64,000 nucleotides of DNA from NCBI GenBank assembly GCA_009746045.1, contig RPFO01000041.1:8652348-8716347 (forward strand), written 5' to 3'. This document shows positions 24,890-34,964 of the stretch, one piece after another. Within the stretch, counting starts at the first letter, position 1. Each line of letters begins with the position of its first letter. This stretch comes from Mesostigma viride (lineage: Eukaryota > Streptophyta > Mesostigmatophyceae > Mesostigmatales > Mesostigmataceae). Under the pieces are notes generated by a model, which saw only the letters and a list, made by a program, of their open reading frames with translations, made no database searches and was not told where the DNA came from. Both the position numbers and the translations under genes were made by a program.

Positions 24890-26857
24890 ATGTCCACCTA
24901 TCTGAACCACCTCAACCTCCTGCGCACCTCCAAGCTGTACACGACCGCGGTGGTGGGCGACGAGAACCCCGGCGCGACCGTCAGGGACGTCGAGTTTAGG
25001 TCACTCGACAGCATCGTCCTCAAGCCCAACGGCGGCCTCGGCGTGGACGCCCTAAAGCGGTTCAAGGTGATCGGCACCAGCCACGTGGACGGCGCCATGC
25101 AGGTGGACGACCTCCTCATGGATGGCCGCCTGCTCACCACCTCCGCCGGCACGCTCGCCCTCAGCTCGGGCGGCGCTTCCACCAACGCCCTCCAGGTGGG
25201 CGGCGTCACCGTCACCGACGCCTCCGTCGCCCCGGTCACCACCAACGCCAACCTGACCCTGTCCCCCAACGGCACCGGCTCCGTGGCCATGGACAACGTG
25301 CGTGTCAAGGGCAACGCGGTCACCACCTCCGCCGGCGCGCTGGCCCTGAGCTCGGGCGGCGCTTCCACCAACGCCCTCCAGGTGGGCGGCGTCACCGTCA
25401 CCGACGCCTCCGTGTCCTCCTCCACAGCCAACGGCAACCTCGCGCTGGCCTCCAACGGCACCGGGTCCGTGCTCCTGGACAACGTGAAGGTGAAGACCTC
25501 GGGCATCAGCAACAACGTGGCCAACGCGGACCTGACGCTCTCGTCCAACGGCACCGGGTCGGTGGTGATGGACAGCGTGAAGGTGAAGACCGCCGGCATC
25601 ACCACCAGCAGCGGCACGCTCTCGCTCACCTCCGCGGGGGCGGCGGCCAACCAGGTGAACGTGGGCGGCATCACCGTGACTAACAACAGCATCGGCACTG
25701 GCAGCTCCAGCGTGGCGGTCGCCAAGGACCTGACCCTGACCAGCACGGCGGGCGGGAGCGGCAAGGTGACCACCTCGGCGGGCAATCTGGAGCTGACCAG
25801 CGCGAGCGGCACGGTGGCCGTCACCGGGGCTTTGACGGGCTCCAGCACGATCACCAGCACCGGCAACATGGTGGTGGGAGGGGACCTGAAGGTTGCGGGC
25901 GTTATCGACAGCACGAACGCGAGCGGGAACCTGGAGATCATGGACAAGAAGGTGAAGGTGGGCTACCAGCCCGGGTCTGCTACGATCATGGACTTCCCGT
26001 TCACCAGTACTTCTAACGCAGCGCCCGGGTACAGCAACATCACTATTTCGACGTTCGCCGGGTCTAGTGTAAGCGGCGGGGTGTTGAACATTACCACTGC
26101 GACGTATTCCAGGACCGCATTCTATTACCCGACCGAGTACTCAAATATCCCCAACAGTCTTATTAATCTGAGCGCGGACAATTTGTACATCGAGTTCCCC
26201 GTCACAATTAGCAGCGCCCTGGCCTCAAATGTAAACGGTGCGTATCAGTTTTTCGGCATCGAAAACTTTATCCCAGGTCAATCGTTTTATCGCTTTTCGG
26301 CGAGCAATGGTGCGCTCCGGCTTGATAGGTCTGTAGCTGGTGGAGCTCAAATCAATATCACCTCCGACGCGGTTAACATGCTTAACTCCGCGGGGACGTA
26401 CTTGTTCAAGCTGTCTTTTGAGTGGTCTGGGGGTGTGTGCACAGGAACGTTTACGTTTTCCAAGGATGGCGGGGCTACCGTTCCGATCACATTCGGAGGA
26501 TCGCCAACTACCATCGCCACAAGCTACTTGGCCAATAGCCAATCATTCACCATGATGTTTGGCAGCTCTTCACCGAATAGTGCCAACCAGAACTGGTCGG
26601 TGGACTACTTCAAGCTGACCAAGGGTGTGGCCTCGACCAACGCGGCCTCCGAAAACTCCGGCCTGTTCGTGGACGGCAGCGCCTCCTTTGGCAACCGCGC
26701 CCTCACCTGGCACATGGGCGCCGCCGAGGCCTCGCAGGACAAGGGAGACCACACCGGCTCGTACTGGCACTTTGAGGGCGGCCAGCTGCTGCTCTCCCGC
26801 ACCATCCTGGCGGCCGACCGCGAGGCGCCCACCACGAACAACTCCGCTTGTCCGTGA
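24890..26857 (+). CDS. Repetitive fibre protein, 3' end lost to retrotransposon DNA
   Basis: About 650 codons from ATG 24,890 (MSTYLNHLNLLRTSKLYTTA). The cap DSIVLKPNGGLGVDALKRFK matches the protein at 17,543. The shaft holds repeats of ALQVGGVTVTDASV and SNGTGSVxMDxVKVK types. A unique beta domain follows (DFPFTSTSNAAP to WSVDYFKLTKG; jelly-roll-like, SxDxxKL ending). Then comes the neck ALTWHMGAAEASQDKGDHTG and SYWHFEGGQLLLSRTI shared with 17,543. After ADREAPTT, at about 26,850, the sequence becomes a Copia-like gag on the other strand, so the LamG-like head expected from the paralogue is missing. Truncated; receptor-binding fibre by inference. Confidence 0.72.
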   Translation: MSTYLNHLNLLRTSKLYTTAVVGDENPGATVRDVEFRSLDSIVLKPNGGLGVDALKRFKVIGTSHVDGAMQVDDLLMDGRLLTTSAGTLALSSGGASTNALQVGGVTVTDASVAPVTTNANLTLSPNGTGSVAMDNVRVKGNAVTTSAGALALSSGGASTNALQVGGVTVTDASVSSSTANGNLALASNGTGSVLLDNVKVKTSGISNNVANADLTLSSNGTGSVVMDSVKVKTAGITTSSGTLSLTSAGAAANQVNVGGITVTNNSIGTGSSSVAVAKDLTLTSTAGGSGKVTTSAGNLELTSASGTVAVTGALTGSSTITSTGNMVVGGDLKVAGVIDSTNASGNLEIMDKKVKVGYQPGSATIMDFPFTSTSNAAPGYSNITISTFAGSSVSGGVLNITTATYSRTAFYYPTEYSNIPNSLINLSADNLYIEFPVTISSALASNVNGAYQFFGIENFIPGQSFYRFSASNGALRLDRSVAGGAQINITSDAVNMLNSAGTYLFKLSFEWSGGVCTGTFTFSKDGGATVPITFGGSPTTIATSYLANSQSFTMMFGSSSPNSANQNWSVDYFKLTKGVASTNAASENSGLFVDGSASFGNRALTWHMGAAEASQDKGDHTGSYWHFEGGQLLLSRTILAADREAPTTNNSACP

Positions 26858-27461
26858 GATAGTCGTCGATTTCCAGTACCAGGTTCTTGACCTCTTGAGT
26901 GGTCATTCCATCCCTGCGGCGTGCCGCCATGGCCTGTCGGTAGGGGTGCGGCATTCCTGCCAGCATATAGCCCTTCCAGGATTCTTCCGTGAGCAGTATG
27001 CCGAGGTCAGACAAGCGCTTGCGGAGTACCTCCCCGCGCGTCCAGTAGTTGATCCCGGACTCACCAGGGGCCATCTCAATGCGCTCCATGGCCCGCTTCC
27101 GTTCCTCCTTGTAGGAGTCGGTCATGAAAGGTTGCTTGATAGTGTCTTGCAGGCGTTTGAACACAGAGGAAGCCTTCTGATCAGGACAGGAGAAGGCGAG
27201 CGTCAGGGCCCAGTCCGTTAAACACAGCAAAAGCGGGGCCAGTAGGGTCTCATCCAACGTCCGGTTCTCGGCATTGTCCTCAGCAGTGCCTAACAGAATG
27301 TCAGAGACCCCATGGGCCCGGCAGAGCATGGTAAATTGGAACTCAAAAGCCAGCCAGCTCTCTAGTTCTCTCCCGTTAACCTTCGAGATGTTCTTAACCG
27401 TCTGAGATATTGCCCTGGTGGAATTTAGCCGCTCATTGAAAGCTGCTCGGGCGGCTGCCAT
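26853..27461 (-). CDS. Copia-type Gag fragment (element G)
   Basis: About 200 codons from the ATG at 27,461 (MAAARAAFNERLNSTRAISQ) to the junction with viral DNA at about 26,853. The region FQFTMLCRAHG, SSVFKRLQDTIKQPFM, then MERIEMAPGESGINYWTRGE and QEVKNLVLEIDDYLTDK has the helical layout of LTR-retrotransposon Gag, and it stops before any zinc knuckle. The 22 nt just upstream of the ATG follow a TGAACT that could be the end of an LTR (families here end in AACT). The rest of the element is absent on the left, so this is a remnant truncated by the junction. Confidence 0.65.
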
Positions 27462-28783
27462 GTTGCAGGTTGACCAGTATGACGAGTTCAGAAAAAAAAA
27501 CTGATTGCAGTAGGATGGCGCTCACTCGCGCAACAGCAACTCAAAGAAGAAACAACCGGTGACTGTGCAGGTAGAAAAACTCTGGACACCAAAAAAGCAC
27601 TGGTATTAAGAGTGCCGCGTAGTAGAGAGAAACGCCTTGAATACAGAAAGAAGCTGGGCACGAAATCAATCAAGTTCCACGCCCTGGTCTCGAAGTTGCT
27701 GGATATATGACAGGAGCAATGTGTTGAGCCACAGAAAGTCCAAAGGGCAATCCTGGCCAGATTCCCTTGATGTTCTGATGATGTCCACTATCCAGGGCTG
27801 TGCCTTTGTTGGCTTAACCGAAACGATAGCCTTTTTGCCTTGAAATTCGAATGTCACCTGCACATAGTCTATAGGGGCTTGATCAGGGCCATCCATGGAC
27901 TCATAGTATGCAGAAAAGACTCCAAACTAGTATGGACAAAAGCTTGGCCGATTTTTTCCAAACAATAGCTCCTTGCAGGCTGGAAGATTGGTCAAATAAG
28001 ACCTTGAACAATCTCATGCGATACCATGTTAAAATTCCAAGCACTCAGAGGTTCTCCTCTAACCAAATCTTTGTTGACAGGTATTGGAGGAAACCAGTGG
28101 TCTTTGCCTTTGTGGAGAAGCTCAATATATAATGTTATTTCCAGACGAATTTAGATTCAACATCCGTTTGTTTAATTAATCATTACAATAATCGCAGCGG
28201 CCAAGGTGATGGCCAGCTGCCATAGCTTCCACCTCTCAAGGTGTAGGAACAATTGCCAGAGCAACATTATGTGGAAAAACGCACCGTACCTATAGCCGTC
28301 GATCTAGGAAAAAATCTACGGCACAGTTGGGGTGCAGGCCAGCCGCCACACAAAAAGTGGGTGGCTTGCATCAACACAGAAATGATGCGTTGGGTCACTA
28401 GTATGCAAGTACAAGGACATTGCGCCTCCAGGGCAGCACTTAGTGAAAAGAGGGTCGGCGCGAAGCGCGGATCCTGGCAAATTTGTCCGACGGCTACAGT
28501 ACCGGCAGGACAGTGCTCGGTACGGTACGGATGGCAGCAAACAGTGCCGAAATACATTTAGTGCCGATTTATACTACATCGGACTTAGAAAATAAAGCAG
28601 GACACTGGCGTAACTCACACAGAATTGTGCCGGTAAGGTAAATCACGGCACATCCTACGTAATAATTCCGTCAATGTCACGAGCGCTAGGCCAGAAAGCT
28701 ATCGAACAAATTAAAACATTTCGGCCTTAGCAAATCACGGACTTGGCCACTAGGTTTGACTCGAACAGCATGGGCACATTTCC
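27462..28783. other. Unassigned AT-richer DNA between TE fragments
   Basis: About 1.3 kb. Two short frames look somewhat protein-like: 27,666-27,896 minus (DYVQVTFEFQGKKAIVSVK) and 27,908-28,132 plus (ADFFQTIAPCRLEDWSNKT). They have no partner exons or recognisable domain. The stretch probably includes the LTR and leader of the gag remnant G and the truncated 5' flank of element C. Confidence 0.35.
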
Positions 28784-29539
28784 GTGACACAATGCTCAGG
28801 AAAACTGAAGGCCCCAGGGCAGGACAGCGCTATGGAGCATAGGAGGCTCCTGGCAGTAGACGATGTAGGCAGTTTTATGGCCGATGCTGCGGATGTTACG
28901 GCAATATCAAACTTGATCAATACAGATCCAATTTTCAAGTATGCCTGTGCGTCTGGGTTTCACATCTTCTTTGGCCATGGAACAAACGCTTACAAGTTTG
29001 CTAGGGCTTTTGGTGGGGCGCCAATGCTGGAAGCATGTCGTGAGTGTTACGAAAATTGTCCACAATGTCAATCGTCGGGCCCCAAGCCTCCTCGCCACCA
29101 TGTAAAGCATCCACCTGCGAGAAAGGGGGAAATCGTAGGTGATGTGCTGTTCTGGGCACACATGCCATACTTTATTGCAATAGATAGATATGCTCACAAC
29201 GTAGCTGTAGTTCCTTTGCGTCATATGGAAGCCGCCGACCTGGCAGAAGCCATTGATGTCTCTTCGTCCTTTTTCTCACCACTCGAGTCAATACAGATGG
29301 ACAGGCAGTTCCCGTGTCTAGAGGGCCAGCCTGGATTTGAATGCCTCAAGACAGTTGGGCGTGAGGACCACACTGGTCAGGGTATAGTGGAGCGTGCCGT
29401 GCAAGAATTCAAGCAAGCTGCACGGAGACAAGGTGATGCATCCCTTTCAGCATACGCAGCCCGCCTCATGTGGGCGTTGCGGATTTGTGCATGCCTTATC
29501 GGCGTGTGTTGTTGTCCATTCCTTCTCGCAATGTGGTGA
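28784..29539 (+). pseudogene. Integrase of element C
   Basis: The zinc module is H-x-x-x-x-H (FHIFFGHG) with CRECYENCPQC, like the Copia pre-integrase domain. The core is GEIVGDVLFWAHMPYFIAID (first Asp), IQMDRQFPC (second Asp) and HTGQGIVERAVQEF (Glu). The usual Asp-Gly after the second Asp is missing, and the spacing to Glu is shorter than the classical 35. The frame is lost near 29,480, where the C-terminal part moves to the next frame. Remnant of an old copy. Confidence 0.75.
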
Positions 29540-30201
29540 TAACAGCTGAGGGATGGCAGCACGGCCACTACCCACCAGAGATAGAAGAGGAGTGGGCACG
29601 CCATTTGCAGGGTAGATTTGCCAACCTGGTACGAAGGGATACACGTAGGCCGGTTACCGCCTATAGTGTAGGAGACCTGGTTTGGGTGCATAAAGAGGGC
29701 CCCTTTGGAAAGAGGGGACAGTGGAATGGTCCAGCCACGGTAGTGTCCGTGGATGGGAGTGTGCGCAAGGCCGTTGTTTCCTTGCAGGACAAGCAACACC
29801 ACATCCCATGGAGCTAGCTCAAGCACTATCAACCGAACACAAGTGTGTGGGAGCGCCTTCTGCACTACTACGAGGACGCGGACAACTTCTTGCGGCCTCC
29901 ACCAGGTGACGTGATTGCCCCTCTTTTACCCATGCCTGCCTCTGACCCTATGCAAATGTCTGCCGAAGCTCGGGAGGTAGAGGACGATGAGCATGTTGAG
30001 GAGGACGGTGATCTGGTGGCACTTGCTGCAGATGTGCAGAGCTTAGCTCGCGAGCCCCCTGCTGACCTGCGCCAGGGTAGTAGGGAGGGCATTACCCCTG
30101 CCGTTAGCCAGGGTCCGGCTGCCGTTAGTCAGCCTCGCCGGGGTGGTGGGTTGCTCAGCAAGATTGTTCTAGGGCTGCGCCGGGACAATAACATGGGGTA
30201 G
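29470..30201 (+). pseudogene. Integrase C-terminal and linker region of element C
   Basis: Continuation with VTAYSVGDLVWVHKEGPFGK, WNGPATVVSV and a beta-barrel-like tail that matches QVLYYKENSFGKVGTWLGPV in element B. One in-frame TAG at 29,815 follows HHIPWS. An acidic linker (EVEDDEHVEEDGDLVALAAD) leads towards the protease. Frame breaks on both sides mark it as non-functional. Confidence 0.65.
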
Positions 30202-30275
30202 GCTCCCTTCGCCGCCCACCACAGACTGCAGGCGTCCTCCCTCAGCTGGGCCCGAGCACTGCAGTCATCTCTTCC

Positions 30276-30697
30276 TTGTTAACCGCTAGGGCGCTGAATT
30301 GTGGGCTCCTCATTGATACCCAGGCCCAGGTCTCTATTATCGGGGCCAATTGTGTAGACTTTCCTTTGCTGCCCTCTCATTGGACTCAGGTCACTGATTT
30401 TGCTAGGTTAGGGTCCTACAAGGTCCTGGGGGAATTTCCCTTAACCATACTCGGCGCAGACACGCCCATGTGTGTGGTAGAGGGGTATGATGGGCCCGCC
30501 TTATTAGGACAGCCGTTCTTGACGCTACCCGGGGTTACAGTGAGCAGCACACAGCTGTCCCGAGCGGGGTTTGGCTGCATGCGATTAAATAATTTTTCCC
30601 TCGATGTCGCTGCTCGGGGTCTCTCATTGCCTATGGCGGCTGCCATGAAAGGGGTAGAGTACAAGGATTCTGAATTGCCTCCTGCCCGCGATCTTCT
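30276..30697 (+). pseudogene. Retropepsin-like protease of element C (5' part)
   Basis: Active-site box IDTQAQVSIIG, with Gln where retropepsins have Gly, then the flap-side VLGEFPLTILGADTPMCVVE and the second hydrophobic-Gly box ALLGQPFLTLPG. The same set occurs in elements A, B and F. It is cut by the LTR of A at ARDLL; the continuation is at 45,309. Confidence 0.7.
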
Positions 30698-31042
30698 AGT
30701 TGAGTAACTCTAGAGCCCTAGGATCTGGCTCTGAGTTCCCCATGTCCGTCCGCACGCCTTCCGCTAGCGTCCGCTCAGCCGCCGGCTATAATCCGGCGGT
30801 CCGATGCGGGCGACCGGTCTAAGGGCGGCGCCTAGGGCCGGCGCCACCTAGGCCCCAGTCCGGGGCCTTATCCGGGTCAGTACGGACGGCTAGCTTGTCC
30901 CACGGTTACGGCTAACCGGATAGGGTTTGCTGGCTAAGACATAAACCAGTGGTGGGCCAGCTCCGACAGCAGTTCTCTGTGTTCACCTTATCCCAAGCTC
31001 AACGTGACCGACCGCCATAGCTGAGCCGGTCGGGCTTTAACT
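30698..31042 (+). repeat. 5' LTR of element A
   Basis: 345 bp, AGTTGAGTAACTCTAGAGCC ... GGGCTTTAACT. It contains a 7-bp stem hairpin CCGCCGG/CCGGCGG around CTATAAT (about 30,779-30,799), which could be a promoter or termination feature. Repeated at 43,539 and, with changes, at 54,566. Confidence 0.9.
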
Positions 31043-31061
31043 TGTATTCATAAAAATCCCG

Positions 31062-32504
31062 ATGGCTTCCGGTACACGGAGCCGCACGGGCGAACACACA
31101 GATACGCCAAGTGGCGAGGCCGCCGGGACCGTCCTGCCACGCTTTAGTGCGGACGAGGCCACGAGGTTGATGCAAACCCTCGTGGCGCAACCGGAACTGG
31201 CCAAGCAGTTCAAGCATCTGATGCTTGCTGCTGACGACGCACTGAATCGCGGCCCTCTCAAGCAAACGGAGGTGCCCGCGGATCTACCTGCCGACTATAC
31301 GGCGGACGACGCAGCAGATTTTCTAGCTGCTCTCAAGCGTCTGCGCGATGGACGCGCAGACAAAGATTCGGAACTGATTGGCAAGTTCCGTGCAGTATTC
31401 TGCAGTACAACAAAGCACCCAAACATTGCCAATCTAGTTCGCATTGCGAACGACAACAAACAAACCTGGGAAGTTTTTTACAACGGTCTAGATGCCCACT
31501 TGTCGCGGTCTAAGGAAGAGGCCGACGAGCAAGCCTTCAACGACTTCGAGGGCTATGCAGTTAATAAGGCAAATTTGCCCGGGGCTGCACGTGATTTCCA
31601 GGTCTTCGTGCACAAGCGCAAGCTGCTAGATACTCTCAAGCCCATTTTCCTGTGCAATCGATTTCTCAAGAAATGCGACCTGTCGTCGGATGTGCATCTG
31701 ACCATAGCGACGGAACTCAAAAAGAAGAGTGCCGTCAGTTTCGACGAGGGCATGCTGTATTTGATATCATGCTTCAAGAGTGCGCAGTCCAAGCCGGCTG
31801 CCTCGGCTGCTCTGCCATCCCTGCGCAAGGTGGATACCGGCGCGTCTTCTTCCTCAGGCGCAGAGGCTCCCATTACGCGGTCGGAGCTTACGGCCATCCT
31901 GAAAAAGGTCGTCGGCCACGGCAACAACGGGGGCCAGCGAGGGCGCAAGCGCGGGCATGGTGGCGACGCCAAGCAGGGTGATCATCCCCCGGCCAAGCGG
32001 CAGCAGGGGGCGTCTACTGGCCGCAAGCAACGCTGTGAGCGCTGCTTCGGACGTCGCCATGTCCGGGATGACTGCCGAGTTCGCCCGGACCTGGAGCTCG
32101 AGGACAACCTTTGCCGCAAGTGTCACGACGTTCTGCGTGGTCACAGCGTGGAGGCGTGCAAGGCCAAGCGCATCGTCGTCCACGGCACACGCGAGGAGTG
32201 GGCAGAGCGACGGGCAGCACGAAAGTCAGGTGAGAGCACGCTCGATACCCCTTCTTTTGCTCAATGCGTCACGCTGAACCGGGCCGTCGTAGAGCCTGAC
32301 GTCGTTCCTAAAAGCAGCGTGACTGCATCCTCTGTCTTCTTCCGTGATGTGCTCACGCAATCCGTTGATGCTGCTCTGGCTCTGTCGCGCCAGGATCACG
32401 TGCTTCCTGAGCACGGGTCTACAATGCGTGACCTAAGCAATGTGGTGTCTTCTAGGTCGGGTGTGTACAACGCCGAGCGACCAAGCACTACAGTTAGGAA
32501 ATGA
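31062..32504 (+). CDS. Gag (polyprotein N-terminus) of element A, interrupted by B
   Basis: ATG 31,062 (MASGTRSRTGEHTDTPSGEA) lies 19 bp after the LTR. The helical capsid-like region includes AARDFQVFVHKRKLLDTLKP and SFDEGMLYLISCF. Basic stretches follow, then two zinc knuckles: CERCFGRRHVRDDC (C-x2-C-x4-H-x4-C) and CRKCHDVLRGHSVEAC. Element B enters after PSTT (32,491), so the last codons (VRK) belong to B's LTR. After excision of B the frame runs into integrase at 39,048 with no stop. Confidence 0.85.
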   Translation: MASGTRSRTGEHTDTPSGEAAGTVLPRFSADEATRLMQTLVAQPELAKQFKHLMLAADDALNRGPLKQTEVPADLPADYTADDAADFLAALKRLRDGRADKDSELIGKFRAVFCSTTKHPNIANLVRIANDNKQTWEVFYNGLDAHLSRSKEEADEQAFNDFEGYAVNKANLPGAARDFQVFVHKRKLLDTLKPIFLCNRFLKKCDLSSDVHLTIATELKKKSAVSFDEGMLYLISCFKSAQSKPAASAALPSLRKVDTGASSSSGAEAPITRSELTAILKKVVGHGNNGGQRGRKRGHGGDAKQGDHPPAKRQQGASTGRKQRCERCFGRRHVRDDCRVRPDLELEDNLCRKCHDVLRGHSVEACKAKRIVVHGTREEWAERRAARKSGESTLDTPSFAQCVTLNRAVVEPDVVPKSSVTASSVFFRDVLTQSVDAALALSRQDHVLPEHGSTMRDLSNVVSSRSGVYNAERPSTTVRK

Positions 32505-32975
32505 GAAATGAACGACGTGGTATATTGCTCGAGAACACGGAGTGCTGAGAGCAATGAATTGCTTGGTTCATTAGAAAATAGGTTTACCCTTTATCAACGT
32601 TCCTCTCACTGGCTGCGCCGCCAGTGACCGTTGGGTGCAGACCGTTGGCCCGAGGCCGCACGATGACAGGTAGCAGTCTAGTCACTGCATCGTGTGATCA
32701 CAGATCAATGCACGCTGCAGTACGGTCCCTATCTAGGATACTCTAGTACCGTCCAATGACAGGACACTACGTATACTGGGTACTGACATCTGTCACGTAC
32801 CCCAGTACCCAAAGTACCTATCTAGGGAAACGTATGCGACTCGACTAGCATTCCTATCTGCATAGCCCACGTGGTATTTATATTCACATACCAACGTAGG
32901 TTTACAAGGCTTATTCATACGTTGTATTCACAATGCCTTTGAGACTTAGTCTACAGCAAAGCATGGAGACTAACT
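32492..32975 (-). repeat. 3' LTR of element B
   Basis: 484-bp direct repeat of 38,559-39,042. The internal DNA next to it on the minus strand is A-rich (AAATAAATAATAAAACAATA), a possible polypurine-like primer site. No gene lies between here and 33,349. Confidence 0.88.
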
Positions 32976-33349
32976 CCAGTATTGTTTTATTATTTATTTC
33001 TTAATGCAGGTCTGCACCCCCAACATTATTGTTATTGTTTTTAAGTTGATTAGGGGTACAAAAGAGACATGGCTGGTTGAGCCAGGTTGGTTACAGCTGG
33101 CTGTTCTGGCCAGGTGTTATATTGCACATTAAATAAGGTGTACACAGCTGGCTGGTTTGGCCAGTTATTGAAGCACACATTAAGTAAGTGGATACAAAGC
33201 TTGTGTCCTCAAGCTGCAAATGGATACAAATCTGACCTAGCCAGCACTCACACCCCACAACGAATGTGTTGAATTTTATGGCGCCCAGCAGCTATCGCTG
33301 TGGTAAGGGGGTGTGGTGGTTGTGTACTGTGCTATGGCCAGTCATTTAT

Positions 33350-33874
33350 TCAAACACTGACTCTGATATCATAGGGGTTCATGTTCTGAAAGAGGAGCTG
33401 GTACTGTTGGCCAGCAGCATCCCGCAGCTTCGTGAGAGCGTCTGCTGGGTTGTCCTCATCATCCACATGAGTCCAGCTGGAAAAATAGGTGGCCTCCTGT
33501 TTGAGGATCACCCAATCCAAGTCAGTGTGGACAGCAGCAGAAACAGATTTCTTGGTTAGAAAACTGATCACAGAGAAGCTGTCAGTGTAGAGATGTGAGA
33601 TGACATTGCATGTGCTGCCTGCCTGGGTTTGTAGCCAGGTGAGCATGTGCTGCAGGGAACGAGCATGCAATGCAGCAGACACCACAGCACGACATTCAGC
33701 TGAGTTGCTGCTGCCAGGTTTTCTGCGGTGTAGCCTGCTGTACCAGGAAGTGAGGGACATGTAATCTGACCTGTTGGTGAGAAAAAACAGCCCTGATTCC
33801 CGTGCCCCCATCTGATTGATTGTTCTGCTCTCCATGGAGCTGTCCATGACACATTGGATGTGGATGTCTTCCAT
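33350..33874 (-). CDS. RNase H region of element B
   Basis: Copia-type RNase H: SSMESRTINQMGARESGLFF, WYSRLHRRKPGSSNSAECRA (Glu), HLYTDSFSVISFL (Asp) and the terminal DEDNPADALTKLRDAA. It joins to the RT segment at a C6 run near 33,900: one extra C gives CPPLILHGL and restores one frame. The polyprotein end is at 33,350. Confidence 0.75.
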   Translation of the reverse strand: MEDIHIQCVMDSSMESRTINQMGARESGLFFLTNRSDYMSLTSWYSRLHRRKPGSSNSAECRAVVSAALHARSLQHMLTWLQTQAGSTCNVISHLYTDSFSVISFLTKKSVSAAVHTDLDWVILKQEATYFSSWTHVDDEDNPADALTKLRDAAGQQYQLLFQNMNPYDIRVSV

Positions 33875-33879
33875 CAGAT

Positions 33880-34287
33880 TCAGGCCATGGAGGATGAGGG
33901 GGGGCAGTCATTGATTAACTTCCTGATGTGACTGCATTTTATCTTGACTAGAACATCATGGGTGACCCTGCTGATGACAGCTAAGGGAGCCCCACAGATG
34001 GCTGACCACCACCCCAGTTTGCCCTGAACAGTGGCACACATGTGTAAGGGGAGGTAGTTGTCTTGCAGCAGATCTAGACAATCTTGGATATATTCTGCAG
34101 GAGGAGAGAGAGAGCAGACCCACTGATCTGGCTGCCTGTGCAGCTGCAACATGATGCCACAGAACTGGATGGGGGTTGTGCTCAATTCCACCTGTTTGCC
34201 AATCTCATATGATTCCTGGACCTGCTGAATAAATGTTTCCACCTCAGCTCTAGGCCCACAAATGAGTTGGTCATCTCCATGCCACAC
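33880..34287 (-). CDS. RT C-terminal (palm/thumb) segment of element B
   Basis: The catalytic box is VWHGDDQLICGP in place of Copia YVDD. It is followed by the connection-domain signature SVQGKLGW-like VQGKLGWWSAICGAPLAVIS. The true frame starts upstream at about 34,400, where FVVPTPSGLLLFVWHGDD is readable. Frame breaks at homopolymers separate it from its neighbours. Confidence 0.7.
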   Translation of the reverse strand: MWHGDDQLICGPRAEVETFIQQVQESYEIGKQVELSTTPIQFCGIMLQLHRQPDQWVCSLSPPAEYIQDCLDLLQDNYLPLHMCATVQGKLGWWSAICGAPLAVISRVTHDVLVKIKCSHIRKLINDCPPSSSMA

Positions 34288-34964
34288 AAAGAGCAGCAGT
34301 CCAGAGGGGGTGGGTACAACAAAAAAGCATGGGTCCAGGTCATCATACGTGGCCTTGAGCTTTTTGAATACTTCCTCTGCTGAGTCTCTGAAAATTTTGG
34401 GGGCCTGACAAGCCCTTCCACCCCAATGTTGATGATAAGGTGGGGCTCATCAATGTAAGGTTTCCACACAGCTGGGGTGTCTACCACGTACACCTTCCCT
34501 TTCCACACAGATTCAGCCTTTTCTGGGTCCCCCCTGAGGAAGGCCCTTTTAATATCAGTGGCTTTGCAGACATAGTCTTGGCCTGCATTGAGGTTGTGGA
34601 GGAATAGGGAGAGCATGATCCTGAGTGAGGTTTGTTGCAGCCCAGGTGTGTAGGTTTCCCCTTTTGGCAGTGTGGATGTCCCCTTTAATTCTGTGACACA
34701 TGGTCTGGCATGGAAGATTGGGGAGCCCACTTTTTGGGTTTTTGTTTGAGAACAAATTTTAATCTGAGCTTTTTGGCTCCCTCTGGCACGTCCCATGAAG
34801 GGGTGACAGGAGGTTTGTATTGAGGGTTTTTGGGGTTGGGCAGGACCCATTCCTGCCTGGCTTGGTGGACAATGGCCATCAGCCACTTGGTAAACCCTTT
34901 TTGTGTTTTGCATTCTTGTATGACGTGGGAGATTTGGTGGGGTGAGTGCATGGCTATGTCCCAC
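34182..34964 (-). CDS. RT fingers segment of element B
   Basis: The real homologous part is about 34,735-34,400: VGSPIFHARPCVTELKGTST, YTPGLQQTSLRIMLSLFLHN, NAGQDYVCKATDIKRAFLRG (conserved Asp of the palm) and LIINIGVEGL. It matches element A (VVTETKGSSPLDAKDLYTPG). The frame breaks at A5 (about 34,735) and C5 (about 34,410) are each cured by one base. Confidence 0.65.
   Translation of the reverse strand: MGHSHALTPPNLPRHTRMQNTKRVYQVADGHCPPSQAGMGPAQPQKPSIQTSCHPFMGRARGSQKAQIKICSQTKTQKVGSPIFHARPCVTELKGTSTLPKGETYTPGLQQTSLRIMLSLFLHNLNAGQDYVCKATDIKRAFLRGDPEKAESVWKGKVYVVDTPAVWKPYIDEPHLIINIGVEGLVRPPKFSETQQRKYSKSSRPRMMTWTHAFLLYPPPLDCCSLCGMEMTNSFVGLELRWKHLFSRSRNHMRLANRWN

Larger units (their letters stand above)
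28784..30697 (+). mobile_element. Copia-like element C, left part (5'-truncated)
   Basis: Integrase and protease coding DNA in the same orientation, with no Gag or LTR upstream. It is interrupted at 30,698 by element A and resumes at 45,309. The CTTCT at 30,693-30,697 is duplicated at 45,309-45,313, and removing A leaves the reading frame (ARDLL to TPKAL) intact. Confidence 0.85.

Noticed and set aside
1-26850. Assignment to a named virus family (phycodnavirus, mesomimivirus, mirusvirus)
   Set aside because: No major capsid protein, packaging ATPase, polymerase or other marker lies in the window; gene style alone is not enough.
28267-28561. Roughly 100-codon frames on both strands
   Set aside because: No conserved pattern, overlapping frames on opposite strands, in decayed TE flank.
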